Origin: CAYSPG01 sp964432885
GTDB taxonomy: Bacteria > Bacteroidota > Bacteroidia > AKYH767-A > OLB10
Assembly: GCA_964432885.1 (NCBI GenBank)
Contig: CAYSPG010000009.1
Location: forward strand, 1-64,000
Length of the DNA stretch: 64,000 nt
Direction: 5' to 3'
Position numbers and translations under genes: made by a program. Each line of letters opens with the position of its first letter. Position 1 is the stretch's first letter. This document shows, piece by piece, positions 26,578 through 34,090 of the stretch. Below the pieces are notes generated by a model, which was given only the letters and a program-made list of their open reading frames with translations, was not told the origin of the DNA and did not search any database.

Positions 26578-26591
26578 CCGCGTTCTATTTC
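26485..26591. repeat. Dispersed 'GCGGAT/ATCCGC' hairpin repeat between two genes
   Basis: GAAATAGAACGCGGA (26485-26499) and its exact complement (26577-26591) form 15-bp terminal arms; inner GCGGATTT and ATCCGC words extend the pairing. The right end stops one base before the stop codon of the 26592-27395 gene, and the left end lies where the signal-peptide start of the M28 gene is expected. Confidence 0.85.
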
Positions 26592-27395
26592 TCACAAAAA
26601 TCTTCTTTGTACCAATTCCAAAAACTGCGAATATGTTTCTGACTTTACATCGGCACCAAATTTTTTTGTTTCGTTTTCGGTATGTACCGATGCAAGTGTA
26701 AAATCGGGGCACGAATTAATTTCATTAACCGCTTTTGCAAATGCATCGGCATTGTTTCCAAAAAGTTCGCGGATAAATAAAAATTTCTCGTTAAGGCCAA
26801 TTGCTTTCGACAAATCAGTAATGGGAGTTAGTTTTAACTTATCAGCTACAGCCACTTCGTTTTTTGAAGACGATATTTTATCGTGCAATGAAGTAACACC
26901 ATTGTAACTTGAAGCAATTGAAGTTGTGGCGAGGCCCCTATCCGGCTCTTCCGCCTTTGGGTGGAGAGGGAGAATTGACTCCGAATAAACTTCTCGTCTG
27001 ATTTCGGCAACTTCTGTATGCGGCAGGCCCCTCTCCAACTCTCCCCGTAGGGGAGAGGGTTGCGACTCTGCATTTTCAACAGGCGTTTCCTGTTTTCCAA
27101 CCGGAATAATTTTTTCTTCCACTTGTTTTATTTCCTGAACAGTTTCCTGTGGTATAGGAATTTCAGCAATTGGAATTATTTCTTGTTTTACTTCAATGTG
27201 CTCTTCAACCACAGGAATTGTTTTTTCAGCAAACTCTAATTGGTTTAACCTGTCGTACAGCAGCATGGTTTTTTGTTTTAGCATTTGCACCTCGGCTTGG
27301 TTTGGAATATTGCCGTTCCATGTAAAGGCTTCAAATTGTTTTTGAATAAGCTCAAGAGTTTTTTTTGTTTCAGCGATTAGATTTTGCTTTTCCAT
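26592..27395 (-). CDS. Conserved hypothetical protein with internal repeat insertion
   Basis: Protein of 267 residues, no signal peptide. Residues 1-60 are helical (ETKKTLELIQKQFEAFTWNG). A Glu/Ile/Pro-rich linker follows. The C-terminal block LTPITDLSKAIGLNEKFLFI, RELFGNNADAFAKAVNEINS and YSQFLELVQRRFL looks conserved and is familiar from uncharacterised Bacteroidota proteins. Residues about 110-155 are encoded by a dispersed GC-rich repeat (26930-27065) read in frame, giving Pro/Arg/Leu-rich text unlike the rest. Function unknown; probably cytoplasmic. Confidence 0.75.
   Translation of the reverse strand: MEKQNLIAETKKTLELIQKQFEAFTWNGNIPNQAEVQMLKQKTMLLYDRLNQLEFAEKTIPVVEEHIEVKQEIIPIAEIPIPQETVQEIKQVEEKIIPVGKQETPVENAESQPSPLRGELERGLPHTEVAEIRREVYSESILPLHPKAEEPDRGLATTSIASSYNGVTSLHDKISSSKNEVAVADKLKLTPITDLSKAIGLNEKFLFIRELFGNNADAFAKAVNEINSCPDFTLASVHTENETKKFGADVKSETYSQFLELVQRRFL
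26930..27065. repeat. Dispersed repeat inserted in frame within a coding sequence
   Basis: CCCCTCTCCAACTCTCCCC and GGGGAGAGGG at the right side pair as a hairpin, and AGGCCCCT followed by CCGGCTC or CCAACTC occurs twice as direct repeats near 26932 and 27029. The wording matches dispersed repeats common in Bacteroidota intergenic DNA. It sits inside the 26592-27395 gene without breaking its frame. Confidence 0.7.
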
Positions 27396-27426
27396 TCCTT
27401 TTGTATTTCATATATAATAACGGTGT

Positions 27427-27495
27427 TTTCATTGTTAAATTGTTGCATGGCTTAATTGTTGGGAAACAACTTAACAATGAAACAATGCAACCATG
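27427..27495. repeat. AACAATG-type inverted repeat in an intergenic spacer
   Basis: TTCATTGTTAA (27428-27438) and TTAACAATGAA (27471-27481) are perfectly complementary, and ATTGTTGCATGG/ACAATGCAACCATG variants surround them. The 216-nt spacer 27396-27611 otherwise contains only the promoter for the TonB receptor. Confidence 0.55.
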
Positions 27496-27598
27496 AAGCA
27501 ATTTTTCTCCCCCAAAAATAATTGTCATTAATCTGTCAATATTGTGTCATACTTGATTTTTATCAACATTAAAAAGTAGTCACCAATTGTTGTGAATT

Positions 27599-27606
27599 TA
27601 CTTTTG
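27599..27606 (+). promoter_or_regulatory. -7 promoter box for the haem-type TonB receptor operon
   Basis: TACTTTTG matches TAnnTTTG and ends 5 nt before the GTG start at 27612. No clear -33 TTG is at standard spacing. Confidence 0.4.
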
Positions 27607-27611
27607 CGGCC

Positions 27612-29822
27612 GTGAAAATTTTATGGGGGGCGGCTTATTTTTTTGTTGCAGTTAGTTGTTTTGCTGATGATGTTCCGGTAAAAATTGTTGATGCTGCAAA
27701 TGGCAAACCTGTTGATGGCGCTGTGGCTTTTCTTTTTAACGCGGCTACAGGAAAAACCACTGCTTTTTTACCTGACAATAACGGTGTTATTAAATTTCCT
27801 GCCGTTGATGCTAAAAGTACTGTTACTATAAAGTGCATTGGATACAATGATTTTTCGGCATCGCTCGAAAATTTTTCTTCTACGGAAATTGTACTAACCA
27901 GAAATAATATTGACTTAAAAGAAGTAGCCATCACTTCTTCGTATCTGCCAACCGATGCAAATCAATCGGTTTATGAAATAAAAATAATTACCAAAGATGA
28001 AATTGAAAAACAATTGGCAGTAACGGTTGCCGATGTGATGCAAAAGCAATTGAACACTTCCGTTTCGTACGACCCTGTTTTTGGAAGCAACCTGAGCATG
28101 CAGGGGCTTGACATGAAAAACATTAAGGTGCTTGTTGATGGTGTTCCTGTTATAGGTCGCATGGATGGCACTATTGACTTATCGCAATTTAACATGAGCA
28201 ATGTGCAGCGCATAGAAATTATTGAAGGCCCAATGAGCGCCATGTATGGTACAGATGCAATTGGTGGTGTTATAAATATTATTACCAAAACATCTGCTTC
28301 AAAAAAAACATCAGCGTCAGCAAATTTTTATTATCAAAGCACCGGAAATTATAATGTGGATGCGCAAACAAATTTTAAAATGCGCACAACGTCATTTAAC
28401 ATTTCTGCAGGAAGAAATTTGTTTGACGGTTGGAATTTAAAAGACAATGTGCGCGTGTATGAATGGAAACCTAAACTGCAATATTTTGGAAGTGCAGGCA
28501 TAGAACAAACTTTTTCAAAATGGAAGCTTGCTTATAATTTTCGTTTGTTCGATGAAACCATAACGGATAAAGGCGCAACAACCATCACACCCTACTATGC
28601 TTATGCGTACGATTATTATTACAAAACATTTCGCCATACAAGTACAGTAAATGCCGATTATTTTTTAAATGCTTTAAATAAAATCAATTCACAAGTTGCG
28701 TACTCCGGTTATTCACGAACTAAAAAAGCGTTTCGTAAGGATATGGTTTCGCTGGAGGAAGGTGAATTGACAGGAAGTGATTTTCGTGATACTACCACAT
28801 TTAATGCATGGAACATTCGCAGCGCGTTTACCAACACCAATCAAAATCACAAAATAAATTACCAGGCTGGTATTGATTTTAATTTAGAAAAAGGTTCAGG
28901 AAAGAGAATTGAAAACAACGAGCACCGTATTGATGATTATGCAGCCTTTGCAAGTGCTGAAATAAAACCGTGGAGTAATTTTTTAATTCGTCCTGCTGTA
29001 CGATATGCATACAATACGCAATTCAATTCTCCGCTAATTCCGTCAGTTAATTTAAAGTATGATTTAAGTTTAAAGCATACTTTAAGGTTATCATACAGCC
29101 GTGGCTTTCGTGCACCAGGAATAAAAGAATTGTACTTGTTGTTTATTGACAGCAATCATGATGTGGAAGGAAATGAAAATTTAAAGCCTGAAACTTCAAA
29201 CAACTACCAGGGCAGTTACACTTTTAATTTTTCTAACGATAAAATTAAAGTTAAATCAACAATAAAAGTATTTTATAATGATGTAAAGAATTTAATAACC
29301 CTTGCGCAGTATGAGCCGGGTTCTACTTTATACACATACATCAACATTGGAAATTACAAAGCCAAAGGCATTGAGATTTCTAATACTTTTTCGTTGGGTA
29401 ATTTTAGTTTTTCGGCTGGCTATGCTTACACAGGCAGGTATGCAAGCGAAGAAATTATTTCAAACAATCCCGAGTTTAGTTTTCACAGTGAGATAAACGG
29501 CAGTGCCGATTATACTTTTAAAAAACTCAACACAACGCTTGCTGTATTTTATAAATACAATGGCAGCGAACCTGTTTTTGTTTTAGATGATGAAGGAAAT
29601 AAAACCGGAAAACTTACAGGAGAAGATTATCATGTAATGGATATTACGCTGATGAAAAAGTTTTGGAAGAATAAAATTTGTTTGAGTGGTGGGATGAAAA
29701 ATTTGTTTGATGTTACTTCTGTTCAACAAGTTGGAAGCAGTGAAGCGCATTCATCTGAAAATAGCAGCACGCTGATTTTACCGGGACGTAGTTGGTTTAT
29801 GAAAATGCAATTGAATTTTTAA
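27612..29822 (+). CDS. TonB-dependent receptor, probable haem receptor partner of HmuY
   Basis: Protein of 736 residues starting at GTG. A signal peptide ends near SCFAD. A carboxypeptidase-regulatory-like domain (VKIVDAANGKPVDGAVAFLF) is followed by a plug with VLVDGVPVIGRMDGTIDL and EIIEGPMSAMYGTDAIGGVI, the strongly conserved TonB-receptor plug wording, and a barrel with LSYSRGFRAPGIKELYLLF and a terminal Phe strand (WFMKMQLNF). BtuB/HmuR-type plug features and the HmuY-type lipoprotein starting 3 nt after its stop suggest haem or haem-protein uptake. Ligand residues were not assigned. Confidence 0.88.
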   Translation: MKILWGAAYFFVAVSCFADDVPVKIVDAANGKPVDGAVAFLFNAATGKTTAFLPDNNGVIKFPAVDAKSTVTIKCIGYNDFSASLENFSSTEIVLTRNNIDLKEVAITSSYLPTDANQSVYEIKIITKDEIEKQLAVTVADVMQKQLNTSVSYDPVFGSNLSMQGLDMKNIKVLVDGVPVIGRMDGTIDLSQFNMSNVQRIEIIEGPMSAMYGTDAIGGVINIITKTSASKKTSASANFYYQSTGNYNVDAQTNFKMRTTSFNISAGRNLFDGWNLKDNVRVYEWKPKLQYFGSAGIEQTFSKWKLAYNFRLFDETITDKGATTITPYYAYAYDYYYKTFRHTSTVNADYFLNALNKINSQVAYSGYSRTKKAFRKDMVSLEEGELTGSDFRDTTTFNAWNIRSAFTNTNQNHKINYQAGIDFNLEKGSGKRIENNEHRIDDYAAFASAEIKPWSNFLIRPAVRYAYNTQFNSPLIPSVNLKYDLSLKHTLRLSYSRGFRAPGIKELYLLFIDSNHDVEGNENLKPETSNNYQGSYTFNFSNDKIKVKSTIKVFYNDVKNLITLAQYEPGSTLYTYINIGNYKAKGIEISNTFSLGNFSFSAGYAYTGRYASEEIISNNPEFSFHSEINGSADYTFKKLNTTLAVFYKYNGSEPVFVLDDEGNKTGKLTGEDYHVMDITLMKKFWKNKICLSGGMKNLFDVTSVQQVGSSEAHSSENSSTLILPGRSWFMKMQLNF

Positions 29823-29825
29823 ACG

Positions 29826-30848
29826 ATGAGCAATAAAATTTATTTTCCTGTTTTATGTTTTCTTTCAGTGGTTGTTTTGTTTTCATCTTGCGAAAAAAAT
29901 AATGATGTGGCTGTTACCCTACCACCTCCAGGCAATGTTACGCTCGATTCAGTAAGCATGGGTTCAACGTATGACACCATGGTGTTTGTTGATTTAAGCA
30001 CCGGAGTAAAAACGGTCAAACCTTTTCGCATATATGACTTGGCTTTTGAAGCATCAGACGATGGACAGTTTATTTATTTGAACACCGGCAAATACATGTT
30101 TGCTGCCCGCACATCGTTTACTGATTTCGCTTCTGCTGATACAATTAATGCTGTTTGGAATACAGATTCAGAAAATCTTTTTGGCGATTCAACAGCTATT
30201 GGCAGAAATAAAAATGCTAACGGCAGCACAATTAACACCATAATTTTTATTGACCGTGGCAAATATGATTTTTCAGGTGCCGAGCGATTTAGGAAAATGC
30301 AGATTACAAATATTGATGATAACGAATATCAAATTCGCTATAGCAAACTTGACAACAGTGATTATCATGAGTTCAACATCGCAAAAAATAGTTTGTATTC
30401 GCTTGTGTATTTTTCTTTTAGCGATGGCGGAAAATTAGTTGATGTAGCTCCGCCAAAAAATAGTTGGGACGTTGTGTTTACACGCTACGTGCACACGTTT
30501 TACGACCAGCCTATACCGTTCAGGTATTATTTGGTAAATGGTGTGTTGCTTAATGTGTGGGCGGGTGAACAAACTGCTATGATTAAAAAAGATTCGTTGC
30601 CAGATTATAAACCGTTTGATGATTTGGTGTATGGCGATGTTAGCAATTACACATTTTCAAATGATGGCGGGCAAATAGGTTTCGACTGGAAGTACTATGA
30701 TTTTAATACAAACAAATATGTGATAAGAGCCAACCAATATTATTTGTTGAAAGACAACGAGGGCTTGTACTACAAATTAAAGTTTCTTGATTTCTATAAT
30801 GCAAATGCAAAGCCCGGGCATCCGAGTTATGTTTATCAGCGAATATAA
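29826..30848 (+). CDS. HmuY-family lipoprotein
   Basis: Protein of 340 residues with lipobox FSSC (Cys22), so probably exposed on the outer-membrane surface. Family features include FRIYDLAFEASDDGQFIYLN and NSWDVVFTRYVHTFYDQPIP, and the closing block IGFDWKYYDFNTNKYVIRAN. HmuY proteins bind haem and pass it to a TonB receptor; here the receptor gene ends 3 nt upstream, so the two are coupled. Haem ligands were not identified. The stop codon is followed at once by a CCCCTAACCCCCGAAGGGG repeat. Confidence 0.85.
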   Translation: MSNKIYFPVLCFLSVVVLFSSCEKNNDVAVTLPPPGNVTLDSVSMGSTYDTMVFVDLSTGVKTVKPFRIYDLAFEASDDGQFIYLNTGKYMFAARTSFTDFASADTINAVWNTDSENLFGDSTAIGRNKNANGSTINTIIFIDRGKYDFSGAERFRKMQITNIDDNEYQIRYSKLDNSDYHEFNIAKNSLYSLVYFSFSDGGKLVDVAPPKNSWDVVFTRYVHTFYDQPIPFRYYLVNGVLLNVWAGEQTAMIKKDSLPDYKPFDDLVYGDVSNYTFSNDGGQIGFDWKYYDFNTNKYVIRANQYYLLKDNEGLYYKLKFLDFYNANAKPGHPSYVYQRI

Positions 30849-30976
30849 AAGCCCCCTAACCCCCGAAGGGGAATAGGAAAGGATGAAAGAAGAAATATAT
30901 AAGACATAAGACTAAAATTAGTTCACGATTCACCAATCACGACTCACGATTGACAATTCACAATTCACTAAATAAA
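30849..30976. repeat. Intergenic spacer with two short dispersed repeats
   Basis: CCCCCTAACCCCCGAAGGGG (30853 on) is a common Bacteroidota dispersed hairpin, and 30923-30970 is a run of near-identical ATTCAC/ACGATTCACC words. No gene is seen. The spacer separates the HmuY gene from its T9SS paralogue. Confidence 0.55.
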
Positions 30977-32242
30977 ATGATACGTAAAATTTCTACACTA
31001 AAAAAAGTAAGCGTTGCTTTAGCGATAATTGCAACAGTAAATGCAAAAGCTCAAACAAGCGAAACAGTTTCTATTAATCCTGCTTACACAAATCAAACTT
31101 TCTACAGTTTGCAAAACGGGACTGTAAGCAGTGTTGACAATACCGACTGGGATTTAGGTTTCCAGGTTGCAGGTTGGCAGGCTGCTGTTATTATTAATTC
31201 AAAAAACAATGTGCATTTGTATAATGCTCAAAAAAATATTGGCGAATGGAGCACCATGATAGCAAGTGATACTACCGGTGTGTTTGTGGCAGCTAATGAT
31301 TTATTTAATCAAGACACTACATTGTTTAATGGCGCGTTTAACGTTACCAATAATTTGGCAGACCCTTTTGATTTGGGTTGGGGCATTTATGATTTTGTTA
31401 CACATGCCGTAACGGGTGACTCTATTTATTTTTTGAAACTTGCAAATGGTGATGTAAAAAAATTAAAGATTGAACAGTTGGCAAATGCAACGTATGATTT
31501 TCGTTTTGCTGATGTTGATGGAAGTAATGAGCAGTTCCGTCAGTTTGTAAAAGCAAATTATGCCGGAAAAAATTTTGGTTACTACTCCTTGCAAAACGAT
31601 GTGTTTATTGACCGCGAGCCGTTAAAAAACACGTTCGACTTAATTTTTTCGCAGTACCTTTCTGTAAATCCTATTGTGTACAAAGTTACGGGTGTTTTGA
31701 GCAACGATAGTGTGCAGGCGGTAAAAGCATATCCTGTTGATGTAAACACTGCCAGCGATGCCGGACTTGGTTATTCGTTTTTCAGCAATGTAATTGGTTA
31801 CGATTGGAAGAGTTACGACTTTCAAACCAACACATGGACTATTGCAGACAGCACCGTTTATTTTGTAATTGATAAAAACAATAACAAATGGAAAATTGTA
31901 TTTACCGGCTTTAGCGGCTCATCACTTGGCGAGTTTTATTTTGACAAAACTCCGCTTGGCCCAACAGGTATTCATGAAACAGGAAACAGTGTTGAACAAT
32001 TGGGCATGTACCCAAACCCTGCTGAAAATATTTTTAATTTAATTGTTGATTCAAAAAACAATGAGATTGCACAGGTGCAAGTGATGGATGTAAACGGAAA
32101 AGTTGTTTTACAAAATAAACAGCAGTTGCAGGTTGGATTAAACAAAATAGTCGTTGATGTAAACACAATTGCAGCAGGAATTTATTTTGCCAAAGTGCAA
32201 ACTACAAGTGGAAACGTTTCTTTAAAGTTTATAAAAGAATAA
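30977..32242 (+). CDS. T9SS-secreted HmuY-like protein
   Basis: Protein of 421 residues with signal peptide (KVSVALAIIATVNAKAQ). Residues 20-330 resemble the adjacent HmuY lipoprotein: DNTDWDLGFQVAGWQAAVII, KNTFDLIFSQYL and IGYDWKSYDFQTNTWTIADS parallel its blocks. The last 75 residues are a type A type IX sorting domain (LGMYPNPAENIFNLIV ... GIYFAKVQTTSGNVSLKFI), so the protein is exported through the T9SS and either attached or released. It likely acts as a secreted haem-binding partner of the upstream receptor. Start chosen at 30977 for the signal peptide. Confidence 0.85.
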   Translation: MIRKISTLKKVSVALAIIATVNAKAQTSETVSINPAYTNQTFYSLQNGTVSSVDNTDWDLGFQVAGWQAAVIINSKNNVHLYNAQKNIGEWSTMIASDTTGVFVAANDLFNQDTTLFNGAFNVTNNLADPFDLGWGIYDFVTHAVTGDSIYFLKLANGDVKKLKIEQLANATYDFRFADVDGSNEQFRQFVKANYAGKNFGYYSLQNDVFIDREPLKNTFDLIFSQYLSVNPIVYKVTGVLSNDSVQAVKAYPVDVNTASDAGLGYSFFSNVIGYDWKSYDFQTNTWTIADSTVYFVIDKNNNKWKIVFTGFSGSSLGEFYFDKTPLGPTGIHETGNSVEQLGMYPNPAENIFNLIVDSKNNEIAQVQVMDVNGKVVLQNKQQLQVGLNKIVVDVNTIAAGIYFAKVQTTSGNVSLKFIKE

Positions 32243-32250
32243 AGAGTTCT

Positions 32251-32311
32251 TAACCACAGAGGCGCAAAGGCACGGAGAAAATAATCTCTGTGTCTTTGTG
32301 CCTCTGTGGTT
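32251..32311. repeat. 'ACCACAGAGGC' hairpin, repeat and probable terminator
   Basis: TAACCACAGAGGCGCAAAGG (32251 on) pairs with the stretch ending CCTCTGTGGTT at 32311 over about 27 nt with few mismatches and a six-base loop, followed by TTTAATTTTT. It begins 9 nt after the T9SS protein stop. A relative with the same GAGGCGCAAAG core is at 59270-59417. Confidence 0.75.
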
Positions 32312-32356
32312 TTAATTTTTATGTTTCGTATTTTCGTCCACACAAAAATTCATACC

Positions 32357-32539
32357 ATGAACGAACCCAAACGTTTAGTAAAAGGCGAAAAAAAACTTTT
32401 TGGTGTTTGCAGCGGCATTGCAAACTATTTTGATATGGACCCCACCATTGTGCGCGTATTATTTTTAGTTGCGCTGCTGGGGTTTGGCACAGGACTATTG
32501 CTCTATATAATAATGGCTGTGGTGATGCCTGATAACTAA
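32357..32539 (+). CDS. PspC-domain small membrane protein
   Basis: Protein of 60 residues. It reads RLVKGEKKLFGVCSGIANYF followed by DMDPTIVRVLFLVALLGFG and a second hydrophobic stretch, matching the PspC domain alone. Stand-alone PspC proteins are inner-membrane proteins linked to envelope stress. The ATG at 32357 begins the domain; an upstream in-frame extension is not supported. It follows the hairpin repeat and is probably monocistronic. Confidence 0.88.
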   Translation: MNEPKRLVKGEKKLFGVCSGIANYFDMDPTIVRVLFLVALLGFGTGLLLYIIMAVVMPDN

Positions 32540-32567
32540 ATTGATTTATTGACTCAATACAAGATTA

Positions 32568-32591
32568 GAACTGAAGATATACCTTCAGTTC
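32568..32591 (+). terminator. Weak hairpin after the PspC gene
   Basis: GAACTGAAG and CTTCAGTTC form a perfect 9-bp stem with a six-base loop, 29 nt after the PspC stop. No T-run follows directly, so the terminator role is tentative. Nothing else is seen in 32540-32711. Confidence 0.4.
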
Positions 32592-32711
32592 CAATTTGAA
32601 TTGTTGCTTTTATTTATTTGTCTGCTTATGAAAGCAATTCAATTTTGCATTCTAATCTTTATACAATACTTTCACCTCATTAATTAAAGTATAACCTAAT
32701 ATCAATTATCT

Positions 32712-33986
32712 ATGGACAGATTTTTCGGCATTATTGGCATTGTTTTTATCCTGGGCCTTTCATGGCTTATGTCAAACAATAAAAAAGCAATTAACAAGCG
32801 CGTGGTGTTTAGCGGGCTTGCGCTGCAATTGGGCCTGGCAATATTTATTTTAAAAACAAGCGTGGGGCAGGCAATATTTCAAAAGCTTGCCGATTTTATT
32901 ACCCGCATTTTAGATTTTGCTATTAGCGGAGGTGAGTTTGTGTTTGGCGCATTGGTTAAAAAAGAAATTATGGATCAGATATTTGGGCCTGCCAACTCAT
33001 TTATTTTTATGTTTAAAATAATGCCTACAATAATTTTTGTTGCGGTATTGGTAAGCATTGCCTACCACATAGGTTTAATGCAACGCATAGTTTCGGTATT
33101 TGCCAAGGGTATGAAATGGATAATGAATGTAAGCGGTGCCGAAGCATTATCAAATGTTTCATCAGCATTTGTTGGCCAGGTTGAGGCGCAGATTTTAATT
33201 AAACCATACATATCAAAAATGACCATGAGCGAATTGCTGGCATCCATGGCCGGCAGCATGGCATGCATAGCAGGTGGGGTAATGGCTATTTATATTTCAA
33301 TGGGCGTGCCTGCTCAGTATTTATTAGCGGCAAGTATTATGGCTGCTCCTGCCGCATTAGTAATTGCAAAAATTGTGTACCCCGAAACCGAAGAGAGCGA
33401 AACCAAAGGAACAGTAAAACTGGAGATAAAAAAAACACACAGCAACCTGATGGACGCAATTTCGCACGGAGCAAGTGATGGACTAAAAGTTTCGCTTAAC
33501 GTTATTGCAATGCTAATAGGCGTAATAGCATTAATAGCATTGATTGATGCCGGACTTGGGTGGATAGGAGCACACCTTGCCAACTGGGGCATGAGCCTAA
33601 GTGGTATAGGCATAAATCTGTCACAGCTTTCGCTGAAAGAAATTTTAGGCGCATTGTTTTCAATCTTTGCTTACCTCATGGGTGTGCCCTGGCAGGATGT
33701 GCATGCAGCCGGCCAGTTGCTTGGAACTAAACTTGCCGTAAACGAATTTGTGGCTTATGTAGATTTTACAACCATGAAAGACAACATGAATCCCAAAACG
33801 GTTGTAATTGTAAGTATTGCATTGTGTGGATTTGCAAATTTTTCAAGTGTGGCAATTCAGGTAGGAGGTATTGGAGAATTGGCTCCAAACCGTAGGGCCG
33901 ATTTAGCCAAGCTGGGTTTGAAGGCACTAGTGTGCGGTACGTTTGCATCCTATTTGTCGGCAGCCATTGCCGGTATTCTGATGTAA
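32712..33986 (+). CDS. Concentrative nucleoside transporter (NupC/CNT family)
   Basis: Protein of 424 residues with about nine to ten membrane segments. Signatures include IMPTIIFVAVLVSIAYHIGL, SNVSSAFVGQVEAQILIKPY and ASIMAAPAALVIAKI, then the FVAYVDF and CGFANFSSVAIQVGGIGELA blocks near the C terminus that line the nucleoside site. CNT proteins import nucleosides with Na+ or H+ across the inner membrane. The gene is single and ends 50 nt before a hairpin shared with secDF. Confidence 0.92.
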   Translation: MDRFFGIIGIVFILGLSWLMSNNKKAINKRVVFSGLALQLGLAIFILKTSVGQAIFQKLADFITRILDFAISGGEFVFGALVKKEIMDQIFGPANSFIFMFKIMPTIIFVAVLVSIAYHIGLMQRIVSVFAKGMKWIMNVSGAEALSNVSSAFVGQVEAQILIKPYISKMTMSELLASMAGSMACIAGGVMAIYISMGVPAQYLLAASIMAAPAALVIAKIVYPETEESETKGTVKLEIKKTHSNLMDAISHGASDGLKVSLNVIAMLIGVIALIALIDAGLGWIGAHLANWGMSLSGIGINLSQLSLKEILGALFSIFAYLMGVPWQDVHAAGQLLGTKLAVNEFVAYVDFTTMKDNMNPKTVVIVSIALCGFANFSSVAIQVGGIGELAPNRRADLAKLGLKALVCGTFASYLSAAIAGILM

Positions 33987-34035
33987 AATCCTGAATAGAA
34001 CTAATGGTGATACTTACTTAGGATTACCAATAAAA

Positions 34036-34069
34036 AAAGAGGCTGTCTCAAAATCGAGGCAGCCTCTTT
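34036..34069. terminator. Bidirectional terminator hairpin
   Basis: AAAGAGGCTG and CAGCCTCTTT form a 10-bp stem with weak further pairing in the loop, flanked by an A-run and by TTTGCTTTTT. It lies between the converging nucleoside transporter and secDF genes. Confidence 0.8.
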
Positions 34070-34090
34070 GCTTTTTACTTTGTCCGGTCT

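Noticed and set aside
25216..26712. Using the ATG at 26712 as the peptidase start
   Set aside because: It would overlap the 26592-27395 gene by 121 nt and translate the whole repeat before the signal sequence; 26577 is already doubtful.
32540..32711. Riboswitch upstream of the nucleoside transporter
   Set aside because: Only one simple hairpin is visible, with no purine- or preQ1-type core that I can recognise.
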